A stretch of DNA of 64,000 nucleotides from Homarus americanus (lineage: Eukaryota; Arthropoda; Malacostraca; Decapoda; Nephropidae): the NCBI RefSeq assembly GCF_018991925.1, contig NW_024725489.1, positions 5,011,114-5,075,113 of the forward strand, given 5' to 3'. Positions 31,920 through 43,028 of the stretch are shown piece by piece; within the stretch, counting starts at the first letter, position 1; each line of letters starts with the position of its first letter. The position numbers and the translations under genes are program-made. A model generated the notes under the pieces. That model saw only the letters and a program-made list of their open reading frames with translations, ran no database searches and was not told the origin of the DNA.

Positions 31920-34312
31920 CAGGGCGTCCTTTGCTTAACGTCGGGGTTACGTTCCTGAAAATGCAACATTATACGAAACAAAGTTAAGCTGATCAATTTT
32001 CCCCATAAGAAATAGTTAAAATACAGGAGTTACGTTCCCCATCCTCCCTTTGCCCCATGAAAAACATTGCATATACAGAAAATCATTGCCATTTCTATAG
32101 AAAATAGTATGTAGAACTACAGTACTAAGTTTGTATTGGTACTCACCGATGGGCGGAGGTGGTAGAGCGAGTGTGGTGGGTAGTGAAACGAAGGAGGAGG
32201 AGGGCGGGTGAGGAGGAGGGCGGGAGAGGAGGCGGGTTACTGAGACTGCGGCTGCCTTCTCCTCCTGCGCTGACTGGGGTTCCTCCGCCGCTACTTGCTC
32301 CTCCTCCATAGTTGTTTGCTCCTCCTCGGCTGCCGGCTGTTGCGAAGCTGCTGCTTCTGCCATCCCGCGACGAAAAAATGAATCCAGTGTTGACTACTTG
32401 GTGCTTCTCTTCTCCTTATAGATCTCAGTGTAACAACCAAGTCTGTCCTCAATGCTGCGTTGAACCTTTGAGCCATGTTCTCTTTTTGGGTCGTCATCTA
32501 GAATCATTTGCATTGCTTGCTAGAACATGTTCAACGATTCTGCCAACATCTTTGAAGTTAGCGTTTGTTGAGGTTCTTCGTCGTCGTCGTCTTCAACGGG
32601 ACTGTGTTCTGTTAGTTGTTGCAGATCTTCGTTGGTGAGCTCTTCTGTGTGGGATGCCAGGACGTCCTCAATATCCTCTGATTCCAGCTCATCAAAGCCT
32701 GCCAGTCTAGCCAAGCTGAGGATATCCCTATTCACAGTTGGGACCAAGTCCGTGAATCCCGTAAAACTGTTGACACACTCAGGCCACAGTTTACCCCACA
32801 CACCATTCAGGCAACTTTCTGAAACCTCTTCCCATGCCTTGCCAATGTTGTCAATTGCATGAAGAATGTTGAAGCCGCACCAATATTCTCGGATCATTGG
32901 TCTATTTTCTCCGTCTGTAGCCTTGAGCAGCTGGGCCATGGTACGGCGTAAATAATACGCCTTGAATTCGGCGATGATGCCTTGGTCCATAGGCTGCATC
33001 AGTGTTGTCGTGTTGGGAGGCAGGAATGCAACTTTTACACTGTCGTGCAAGTTGTCGAGATTGGGAGGATGAGCTGGAACATTGTCAAGAATCAGAAGAA
33101 TTTTGAAGTTAAGGTTCTCCTTGGCACAGTATTCCTTCAGTGCAGGGACGGTGTACATGTTCAACCACTGGCTAAATATGACACTGGTTATCCATGCCTT
33201 CTTATTTTCCTTGTAGATGACAGGAAGGTGATCCTTAGAGTAACCTTTCGAGACTTGTGGGTTGACAGCACGAGAAATCAGCATAGGCTTCAGCTTGAAG
33301 TCACCTGCAGCGTTCGCGCCAAGCAGCAGCGTCAAGCGGTCTTTTGCCACTTTAAAACCTGGCGCTCTTTTCTCCTCCTTGGAGATATAGGTCCTCTCAG
33401 GCATCCTCTTCCAAAAGAGACCAGTTTCATCCACATTGAAGAATTGCTTCGATGAGTAACCTCCTTGCTGGATAATCCGTTTGAATTCTGGCGGGAATGT
33501 CTTGACAGCAACTGTATCTGAACTAGCAGCTTCACCAGTCATCTTTATGTTGTGGAAATTATACCGACGCTTAAATCATTGAAACCAGCCTTTGCTGGCC
33601 GTAAAGGTCTCCTCCTTCGATCTTTCACCGTCTGTTTCCTTAATGTCATCAAACAAAGATCTGGCCTTATGCTGGATAACCATAAGGCTCACAGGGGAAT
33701 TGTCTTGATTCTGGTCCTCCATCCACATTGCCAGCATCTTTTCCACCTTCTCTATCACAGTGCTTCTAGTACGAGTTGTCTTAGTAGCACTCAGAGGAGA
33801 ACCACTTCCAGCACTAACCTTAATCTTGTCAACGTTGGTTCAGATAGTACACACCGTTGTGGGGGCTAGACCAAGCACAGAGGCTATGTCCACAGCACGT
33901 TCCCCTTTTTTCAAATCGGGTTAATACATCCATTTTCGTAGCAAGGGTAATGGTCTTACATTGCCTCTTTCCTACACTATCATCAGTAGCACTTGATGGG
34001 CACTTGGAAGCTATCTCGAATAGTTATAGTACAGATTTAGAGCAAAAGCACTTAAGCACACACGAATGATGTGAAATCGTAACAGAGACTGGGCTTGGCG
34101 TCGCTTGGGGAAGCTGTGACATTCCACGAGTGAGGGCAGCGGGCCGAGCCGAGAGAGCGTAGAGCGACCAGACAAGAGCGGGTGATGCTCTGTAGAAAGT
34201 AGTCTGTGACAACGCAAAACGATAGTATCGGATCACCGGGACGTTAAACATATTTTTGGTCTCTAAAGTTTAGCGATGTAGTACCGACACAACGTTAAGT
34301 GAGGACTTACTG
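31920..34312 (-). mobile_element. Tigger/pogo-like DNA transposon (full length, inactive)
   Basis: Ends are inverted: left CAGGGCGTCCTTTGCTTAAC, right (reversed) CAGTAAGTCCTCACTTAACG. The right flank is TA; the left flank is CA, so one TSD copy has mutated. A transposase gene lies inside on the minus strand. It occupies most of the KDM2 intron between exon I and the CXXC exon, in antisense orientation to the gene. 2,393 bp fits autonomous Tigger elements. Confidence 0.88.
32520..34020 (-). pseudogene. Tigger-like (pogo family, CENP-B-like) transposase, broken
   Basis: The 340-codon open C-terminal part (32520-33542) holds the DDE_1 catalytic core: NVDETGLFW (Asp38), ILDNVPAHP (Asp153) and QPMDQG (Asp186), a DDD triad as in pogo elements. 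Upstream in the same frame are TGA codons at 33576-33578 and 33840-33842, separating the catalytic part from a KGWFQ segment and a CENP-B-like helix-turn-helix (GERAVDIASVLGLAPTTV). A one-base frameshift lies near 33901-33913, beyond which MDVLTRFEK continues in another frame. The protein is therefore dead as written. The C-terminal tail is acidic (EDDDDEEPQQ). Confidence 0.9.
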
Positions 34313-34796
34313 TACTGGAAGTGATTTTGGTCCCTTGTATCATTTAATAAGTGACAGTTATAATTTGTCTTCAAATTATTGATACATTGAGGCCTAATGG
34401 CACCTAACCTAGTAGGAAAGATTTACATTGGTCAGGGCATCTTCCTAACACCATTTCAGGTTTATCTCGAAAATTGTGAGACATAATAATTAATCTTCTC
34501 AATTCTCCAAGAACTAGTAGACCTGTCAGCACCAAGCTTCACAAGCTTGTGGGACTTTGCCTATTAGTAATACATTAAGTCTTAACAATCACAGAGGTGT
34601 AAATTGATGTAAAAATCACCAGTACAAATAATTTCTGCATTAGATTTTTATAATAATTTAAGAAAAGTACTGATAATGTGTTTGTTTTAAGTGTGGCAGT
34701 GATTGTGTTTTTCTCTACTGTACTTATTCATATTATTTACAACCAGTTGAGTGATAGCTAGAAATTTGTTAATAAGTTTTTTATCGTTATTTACAG

Positions 34797-34918
34797 GTAA
34801 ATTTTGCGAATCATGTTTACGAGAGGATTGCAAGAAGTGCGTTTATTGTCTAGACATGGTAAAATACGGAGGCCCTGGTACAATGAAACAGACATGCAAA
34901 ATGAAAAAGTGCACACAG
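34797..34918 (+). CDS. Kdm2: KDM2 exon J: CXXC zinc finger
   Basis: Completes Cys502 and encodes 503-542. Zinc ligands are Cys 502, 505, 508, 513, 516, 519, 535 and 540, in the canonical CXXCXXC, CXXCXXC, C, C order. The DNA-contact loop reads KYGGPGTMKQ where vertebrate KDM2 proteins have KFGGPGxMKQ. Known function of this domain is binding unmethylated CpG DNA. Separated from exon I by a 3.75-kb intron that contains a broken Tigger-like transposon. Confidence 0.97.
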
Positions 34919-35570
34919 GTAAGAACTACATGCAGTACCAGTCACTTCTGAGAGTATATTGTAAACAACAGCTTTAAGTGGGAAGCCAGGAGAGCTGTTT
35001 ACTAGAGGGTTGTGGGGGTCAAGGGTGTTGGGGTAACTAAAGTATTAATTAATGTTTTATGGGCAGTTGTCAATATTTTACGACGTAGAACTTAACAATT
35101 TATTTACGTATTATAAAACTTAATATGTGTACTTTTTTTATCATTTTAAAAAAAAGATAAAGATTGAAAAAATTGTTAGTTTCCCCTAGCCATTAACAAT
35201 GAAAAGGCTCTTACAGTAAACAGTACTGTAATATTTCTTATTTTTTTTTATATATGAAAGTAGAGAGCCAGGGGAAGGCAGAGAATGGGAGGGAAGAATG
35301 AAATCAAAAGGTGTATACAGTACCACAGAGAGAGATGGTGACTGGGAGGATAGACAGCCTAGAAATGTTTGAAGTTGAGGGTTTTGGTGGCCAACCTTCA
35401 GGTCTTGGGGGCGTATACTATTTCCATCATCCACAGTAAGGTTAGGTTATGTTGGTATTCTCGCCATATTATTATTATTATTATTACTGTATTATTATTA
35501 TTATTATTATTATTATAATTATTACTGTATTATTATTATTAATATTTTTATTATTATTATTATTATTACT

Positions 35571-35649
<79 letters not shown>

Positions 35650-36016
35650 TATTACTATTATTATTATTGCCTGACCATTTAATTATAAAGGTTTCAAAGT
35701 ATGTCAAATGGGCATCAGTCCAAGCTGTAAAATCTTTTAATCTTTTCATGTATAACCATTACAATTTTGGGGTCTTTTTACTCAGGGAATGAAGTACCAA
35801 AATAACTAGATCCCAATTTTAATGGTAAGCCTTGGGGCCCAGTTCAGCAGTCACCACACTGTGTAGTCAGACATTACCATTATTAGAATCTTACATTGAC
35901 TGTTAATTTCTACCTTGTCTGTGATTAACATTGTATTTAGTAACATCCCTGACTTCCTCTGACCATCTGCTCTGGATGTCTTCATTACCAACCCTCCCCT
36001 GTAGCTGCCACTGTGA
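34919..36016. other. intron J-K, left part
   Basis: AT-rich intron. Apart from the ATT microsatellite reported separately, no element is assigned. Confidence 0.5.
35467..35690. repeat. ATT trinucleotide microsatellite
   Basis: About 220 bp of TTA/ATT units with a few CTG interruptions; gives spurious poly-Tyr and poly-Asn frames. Confidence 0.95.
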
Positions 36017-36024
36017 CTCTAGAC

Positions 36025-37649
36025 CAGTGGTGTCAAACTCAAAACCTTTCGAGGGCCAATTATTATTTTAGTTACCCACTTCAGGGCCAACACTAGTGCT
36101 ATATCACATATTTGCAGGATTGAAGTTTACAGCTTCACACATTGCCTTACCAGGAATACCTCATTTGGGTTTGTCTGGTCTTAAGTATATAAAATTCATT
36201 TTACTTAATAAACATGGTTAATGCTAATAATAGGATAGCAAAAGGCATATACAATAGAACTTTGATATAATGCGAGATACGAGATATGTTCCAAGAGAGG
36301 TCGCTTTAAACCGAATTTGCACTAAATTGAAGTGTTGTTTCAATGGAATAATTTAGTTTGGTACTTGAGAGAAACACAAAATACTAAAAAGACCGAATCT
36401 ACCCAGATGCACCTCAGCCCATCTCCTAGAATAAACAAAACAATGTTTTTGCAGTATTATGTTGAAACAAACACTCATAAATCAACACAGCTAAAATTAA
36501 GGGATGGAAAATGGTCTGTTTATTGGCTGGGAAGATGGGGGTGGAAGTGGTGAGGTGATATGTTTGACAGTTGATGCCAAGGTCTAGTGCTTATTTATTT
36601 ATCTGTCATAGGTGACTTTGGAGAATATAATTAACATGGAATTCTGTAAGATGATGATTAATTGTAGTATAAACGTACTTATAGCTCATTAGACATACAG
36701 AATTTTGGTTCCAATTTAAATTTTTGTCGTGGAAAATATATGTTTATATTCAGGTATTCACTGTCTTAAAGATTCTGTGTACAAATATATTCTCTAACAA
36801 TCTGTGACATTATATAAGATAAAAACTTTAAGCCTAAAACACCAAACACTGGCTGGGAAGATTGGGGGAAGGGAGGGGACATGTTTGACAGTTGGTGCCA
36901 AAGGTCTAGTGAAGTATTTATTTGTTTATTTGTGTCCTTTAGATTGATTTTATATTTTTGCTTATAAAATGTCACAGAAGTGACTGGGGAGAATATAATT
37001 TACATTGCTGGAATTCTTATAAGATAGTGATTAATTTGAATGTAAACATGCTATAGTTTGCACTAGACAAAAATTTTAGTAATTATTTAGTACATTATTT
37101 TGAGTACATGTACAGTACAGCTTTGCCCTTAGGACAGTGTAACGTGCCCAGAGAAATATGGGCGCAAAATTTTAAATATGATGCGCCAGATTGACTTGTG
37201 CAAAATAGGAAAGATTCGCTTTAAATTAAAACATTGTCCTTAATTGTGGATGCCGCTTTAAATCAATTATCTTAAATTGAATCTCTTTAAATTGACATTC
37301 TACTGTATACTGCATTATTTTGAGGCTGTAATTTATTATAAATTCCATTTGTATTTTTGAAACTTAAAACTCAATCTTATGACTATTTATGTACATACGG
37401 TACAAGAACCATCATGCAGCCTCTGGCGGCCTCATTTTCCACCATCTCAAACGCTTTCTTCCACAAGTTTTCTATATTTGGCTGCAAGGTAATATTCCCG
37501 TCAGAGGTGTCAAGTGCTTATCGTGTATAGGGTTCGGTACCATGCTAATTCTATCTTAATTTTACGGGCTGATAAATTTTACCGTCATCATGGGCCGCCC
37601 TAACCATCCCAAGGGCCGGCGGCCTGCGGTCCATAGTTTGACACTCCTG
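36025..37649. mobile_element. hAT-type element (CAGTGGTGTCAAACTC ends) with another element nested inside
   Basis: Left end CAGTGGTGTCAAACTC and right end (reversed) CAGGAGTGTCAAACTATGG are the familiar hAT (Charlie-like) termini. 8-bp flanks CTCTAGAC (36017-36024) and CTCTGGAG (37650-37657) match at six of eight positions. GGGCCAA/GGGCCGG subterminal words fit the family. No transposase is visible; 1,625 bp includes a 1,054-bp nested element, leaving about 570 bp, so it is a MITE. In the KDM2 J-K intron. Confidence 0.85.
36252..37305. mobile_element. TA-flanked TIR element with internal duplication, nested in hAT
   Basis: Left CAATAGAACTTTGATATAAT and right (reversed) CAGTAGAATGTCAATTTAAA, flanked by TA (36250-36251, 37306-37307). 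Its interior has a direct duplication: about 36520-36690 and 36845-37050 share TGGCTGGGAAGAT, ATGTTTGACAGTTG, AAGGTCTAGTG and GAGAATATAATT. No transposase. Younger than the surrounding hAT. Confidence 0.75.
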
Positions 37650-38039
37650 CTCTGGAGCCATTAATTTGGCATAATCTGATGGTCAACCCTTGTCACCTTT
37701 ATAATATACATCAGACTATCAGATGATCTGTTTATTGTTCCCTGCTGATAAACGGCAAAATGACATCAACTATTTTTACAAGATGTTCAGAGAGTTACTG
37801 TAGGCGTCTTCGGAGCTGGTGATGTTATTGTGGTCACCGATTTAGAATTTTTATGGAGAAGAGCACGGTATTATTTCCTGTAAGTGTTTGGGAAGGTCAA
37901 CTATGCTATGAGAACTGAGAGTACTCCTGTTGTAGCTGAGTCATACATATATATCTATTCATCGTCATAAGACAGTTGTGACATGATCCATTTCACGTGT
38001 CATGAGAGTTCTGTATAAGTGTGTTTTTCTTTTTGACAG

Positions 38040-38201
38040 CCCATACTCCCCGCTGCTGCCGTCTGCTATGAATGCCAGCTGGATGGTTGGAGACGAGTGT
38101 TGACTGCACCGCCACAGAAACCCATTGCAAATACACCAAGTAGCCTCTTTGAATGTTGTGTGTGTTTCAAGATATCTCACCTCAAATGCATCAGTAACAA
38201 A
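38040..38201 (+). CDS. Kdm2: KDM2 exon K: PHD finger, first part
   Basis: Residues 543-596: PILPAAAVCYEC starts directly after the CXXC as in KDM2A/B. Zinc ligands Cys551, Cys554, Cys581, Cys584, His589, Cys592 (FECCVCFKISHLKC). The loop between the first and second ligand pairs is 26 residues with Pro-rich content. Phase 0 at both ends; acceptor TTTGACAG, donor GTAAGT. Confidence 0.96.
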
Positions 38202-38818
38202 GTAAGTCTCTGGTTTTTCAGGTCGGGGTTTGTGGTATTTAGCAGTCACAACCAAGTCTTTGTCAGAGTGGTTTATGTAACATGACTTTAGAGTGTCAGG
38301 AATAATATATGGGTCTTGTTGCATTTAGAAAATTTGACAGCAGGAAATATCACCTTTACTGATTCTTGAGTAGTTTACCAGATTAATGGCCACCAAGGAA
38401 TATGGGTGAGGGTGAACATCAAATACTCAGGTGGATGAAACTAGATTGAAGAGTAAGTGAAACGTGGGTGGTGGTGACCATAGATTTATCTCTTCCGTTG
38501 TAGAATTTTATAAGTACTGTACAGAGTTTCCCTTAATAATGTAATTTATCATTTCCACGTATGAGCTTGCTAACCATTTTAGGCAGTTGGATTTGCTCTT
38601 TGTCGCTCACAGTATAACCATCATTGTCTAGTATTAGCATAGGAGGAAACAGGAGTAGAATAGCTTGTATTTATCATCATCATCATAAGTGTTGCTTCCT
38701 GAGGAATTAAATATGTTTCACTTCCCTGGTGGTAACTGTCATTGAGTTACATGTGTAATCTAACGTCTTCAGTTGGAAGATCCTTGACGGGATTTAATAA
38801 TTTTTTTTTTTTTTTTAG

Positions 38819-38911
38819 TTTCCAGATGCAGATGGGATTGTTAACGAGGATCTGCCCAACAGCTGGGAGTGTCCAGAGTGTGTGAAGGAAGGCTATAATA
38901 AAGAGTACAAA
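38819..38911 (+). CDS. Kdm2: KDM2 exon L: PHD finger, last ligands
   Basis: Residues 597-627: FPDADGIVNEDLPNSWECPE then CV; Cys614 and Cys617 complete the C4HC3 PHD. The GVVNDELPNCWECPKC segment of vertebrate KDM2A is closely matched. Acceptor is a long T run plus TTTTAG, donor GTGAGT. 93 nt, phase 0. Confidence 0.96.
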
Positions 38912-39425
38912 GTGAGTCATTCTCTACCCCTGTTTGTATGTCTATTGTCACTATAATTAACCCATTTTTGGTGGGGAAAAGTATAACCTAATCTGACGTG
39001 ACCCGACCCAACCCAACCCAACCCAACCCAACCCAACCCAACTCAACTCAACTCAACTGAAAATAAGATGTGTTATGGAAGAAGTGAATAGAATGAGAAG
39101 ACCAAAGAGAATATATAAAAGTGACTGTTGAGAATGATGAGGGAGGATGTGTGTAATGGAGAAAAAAAAATTAAATAAAGATGAGAATAATTTTAACTAC
39201 TGCTCGATAAAACGGACAAGTGAGAGACAGAAGTGACCAGTCAGGTGTGTGGAGGAATGAAAAGTGTTAAATGGAATGAAGAAAAAATGATAAGTGGGGA
39301 GGTGGAACAGGTTGTGAGCAACATAAAGAATGATTTGTGGAATAAATGGCAAAGTGGTTGTTATTCTGGTTCCGACACCCCGTTGGTTTGAGTCTGCACG
39401 ATGTACCAGTGTAAGTAATTAAATA

Positions 39426-42011
39426 CAGTGGTCCCTCGGTTAACGAGCACAATCCGTTCCAGCAGGTTGCTCGTTGACCGAAACCATTGTTTCTATGGGT
39501 TTTTGGGTAATTGGTTCCAGCTCACCGAAAATTGCCTAAATTCAACAAAAAAGGTAGAAAAGTTCACTTACTTTGAGGTGTGTATGTAGAAGGCTCCTGG
39601 ATGATGATGATGATGTGAATTTGAAGTGGGAGGTGGAGGAGGAGAAGGGAGAAGAGAAGGAAGTGGAGGTGGAGGAGAAGCATTTTACTGCTTCTTGGAA
39701 GGTGAGTCACCTTCCATGAAAATGTCAGGAACCTCTGGACTGACAGATTCTCCACCATGAACATCCTCTCTCCTTCTTGAAGTGGAAGGCTGAGGGATAG
39801 CATCTTGTTCCCTCTGCCTTTTACTGAAGAAAGTGTCAATTGTGGTCTGTGGGGCATCTGTCCTCCTCACCATTAACTTTTGTTTAAAGGAGACCACCGA
39901 GTCCTCAACATGACACAAAGTTAGTTCAGTTTTTTCCACTTCTGGGTGCTTTGAAGCCAGTTCCCTGAACTTCTCCCAGTAGTAAATCACATCTTTCAAC
40001 TGTTTAGCTGACATATGGTCATCACTTTCAATTTCCTCCTCACCACTGTCGGCCTCTACCTGTAACATCTCATCCAGTTGCTTCAAGTCATCAGGAGTAA
40101 GTTCCTCCTCATGAGACATCACAAGCTCTTCCACATCCTCCTCCTCCACTTCAAGGCCCAATGACTGACCAATGGACACAATCTCTTGGTCCAACTCTGT
40201 TTCTTCCTCAAATCCCTCAAAATCATGGACTACTGATGGCCACAGTGCTTTCCATGAAGAATTGAGGGATCTAGTGGAGACTTCTTGCCATGATGACACA
40301 ATCAATTTTACAGCCTCCAGGATGTTGAATTGTGTATTCCAGAACTGTTTCAGTGTTAGTTCAGGATCATTGGAAGTTGCCTGATGACACCTAAACATTT
40401 TCTTCATGTACAACTTCTTGAAGTTGCTGATCACATTCTGGTCCATTGGCTGTATGATTGATGTAGTGTTTGGAGGCAAAAACAACACTTTCACAAAGTC
40501 AAATTGATACTCCAAATTTCTGGCAAGTTCAGGGTCATGACCAGGAGCATTATCCATGAGGAGAAAAGCCTTTAAAGGGAGTTTATTGGTGGTTCGGTAG
40601 CTCATGACAGAAGGGCAAAACACATCAACAGCCCATTCATTAAAGAGCTGTCTTGTCACCCATGCCTTACGGTTGGACTTCCAATAAACTCCAAGCTTTA
40701 TTCTTACCACTTTCTGTTGCTTGAACACCCTGGGGTTTTCAGAGTGGTAGACAAGCATAGGCTTCAGTCGGAAATCCCCTGAAGCATTGGCACCAAGCAA
40801 TAGAGTGAGACGGTCTTTCATGGGTTTATGCCCAGGTAAAGAAGCTTCATCTCTGGTGATGAATGTTCTTTTGGGCATCTTTTTCCAGAACAGCCCAGTT
40901 TCGTCCACATTGAACACTTGCTGTGGAAGATAATTTTCTTCTTCCATCAGTTTTTTAAATTCATCTAAAAACCTTTGCTGCCCCCTTCCCTTATCAGCAC
41001 TAGCAGCTTCACCAGCATGCCTAACAACACGGAAAATTACTTATTTTTCAAATTTTTTTCGAACTAGTCTTTTGCTGGTTCGGAAATCTTTCTGTAAATT
41101 TCAGCCTAAAGAACTTGCTGGATCTGTCTTTAAATGTTAGTAAATCTCCTGGTTTCTTTTTCATTAAATGAATTCAGAAATTTGGGAAAACTTACTTATT
41201 CGTTTCTTCTTCCTTCAATCCAGATGATAAGTAACCTCTCAGTTTCGTACCAGATCTACTTTTTAAACACCTTGTAGATTTGTCTTCACTTTCACTTCTT
41301 TAATTTGTATTTCAGGGTGAATTTGTTTATTAAGGTTGATGCTTTACGACGTGCCATATTCTTTTGTGTTAAAGCGATTTTAGTTCTCAATGCCTGTCTA
41401 TGTTTTTTTTATGGTTTCTGCTTGCCCATCACAAAATAGCTTTCTTGGATTCTTTAAAGTCTTCATGCTGGATTCAAACTATGTCACGATTTCTGCTTTT
41501 TAAAGTTAAACTTGTTGTAAATAAAGAATATTTCTTTAAAATAACACTGCACTTTATATATTGTCACATGTAAAAATAAATTTCTAAAAATGACTACGCA
41601 ATTTGCTTGGAAACACAGAAAAGGGGTTTAGTTGAAGAGTCATACAAGATGCGTTACCCAGTGAAAAAAACAGAGAGAGATTAACTTATCTGGTGTTAAG
41701 AGGCTGGATGTCAAGCATTAAATCCAAAATACTTTACTCAACGGTGTCTAATAATTGTTAAATGACTAAAAATTAAACATTAAACTTTAAAGTTATTGAA
41801 CAGTATAAACCCTTACGGTCATTAAATAGAAAGAACGTATTCCTAGAACCAATTAATGGCTGGAAGGTGGACTTGTTGAGGTCGGTTTGTAAGAAACTTC
41901 GTTAACCAAGGGGTTGCTCGTTAACCTAATTTAAGAATCTTCGAGGTAACTTTAAGTTAATCAATTTTAGAATCTTCGAGAACTTGTTAACGAGTGCGAA
42001 CCAGACCACTG
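39426..42011 (-). mobile_element. Tigger/pogo-like DNA transposon with near-intact transposase
   Basis: Left end CAGTGGTCCCTCGGTTAACG, right end (reversed) CAGTGGTCTGGTTCGCACTC, both with TA flanks (39424-39425, 42012-42013). Minus-strand transposase inside. 2,586 bp, in the KDM2 L-M intron and antisense to it. The right terminal region also repeats GTTAACC/TCGTTAAC words. Different subfamily from the element at 31920, given the distinct ends. Confidence 0.92.
39685..41040 (-). pseudogene. Tigger-like transposase, catalytic half open, N-terminus lost
   Basis: An open stretch from 41040 down to 39685. From Met at 40947 it is 420 codons with NVDETGLFW (Asp15), LLMDNAPGHD (Asp132) and QPMDQN (Asp169), a complete DDD triad with 36 residues between the last two. 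The frame extends upstream through RHAGEAASADKG, conserved in the family, to a TAA at 41041-41043. The DNA-binding CENP-B-like part could not be recognised in frame beyond that. C-terminal tail is acidic then Ser/Lys-rich, as in other Tigger proteins. The catalytic core is young-looking but the protein as a whole seems inactive. Confidence 0.88.
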
Positions 42012-43028
42012 TAACTATATTCACAACCCAGCATATTGTAAAACCTTGTAACTGATTCAGACATTCAGATCATAGGAAGAGATATACCTGTCATAGTGTG
42101 AGTGAAGTGTGATGTCTTGTCCTTATGTCTGATGTCCTGGATTGAGTCATTAATATCATAGTGGCCAAGGCAGGTCTAGTTTATGTATAGGCGACATTGC
42201 CAAGACACACCCTTATGTGTGTCTCACCTTGTCTATAACTAAGTCAAATATAGAGTCAGCTGGAGTAGTTGGACTCGCTGTAAGAGGGAGGTGGTGATGT
42301 GGTAAGGGAGTGTAAGTTTTGTTTGTACTAATAGATTGATGGAGCATTTATGGTTTCTTTGTTTAGAAAATTTGATGAAAACAAACACAGAGATTTTAAA
42401 GAAGACGTTTGTGGTGATGGAGAGGAATTAGTTAATGATGTTTGTGGATGTGGAAACTGTATATGATATAGTTGAAACAGTTTAATTTAGAAGACAATGT
42501 AAATGTATGGGACAAAGAAGAAATTGGTGATTGCTGTTCTCAGTGTTTATATGGAGAGTGAAGTATGTGTTTTTGTGTATGTTGGGGAGAGGGAAACTGG
42601 CTCTCTGAAACTAGGTCTTGTCCCGACAGTATGTAAGGTGTTGGATTGCTTTCATGAGTTGCTGAAAAGGTAGTGGAGAAATTAAAGAAATAGAAGGATG
42701 AAATGGAGTCAAAGGGAATGAGAGTTACTAATGAAAATAAAAGTAAAAATTAGTGGTGTACTTGAAGGACTTTTGGTGGAAAGTGAAAAGTGGCCATGTG
42801 CTGTCTGTAAGAAAGGTGTTGATAGTAAGTCTGTAATGTACAGTGAGTGTAGAAGGTGGGTACACAGGAGGTACAGTGGTGTAAAGGGCAGACTGCAGGA
42901 TGTTGTTGACTGTAAGTGTGCTGTATGTAGCTATAGGTAAACATGTGGTCTCAGCAAGGCTGGAAAAGTATGGCATTAGGGATATATCCCTGGACTGTGT
43001 TGATGAGTACTGTTACCTGGGTGATTTT

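Noticed and set aside
35449..35749. Poly-Tyr and poly-Asn proteins
   Set aside because: Translations of the ATT microsatellite.
42750..42944. Minus-strand frames in the LINE copies (and 49681-49940)
   Set aside because: Shadow frames of the plus-strand LINE ORF; identical in both copies because the DNA is homologous.
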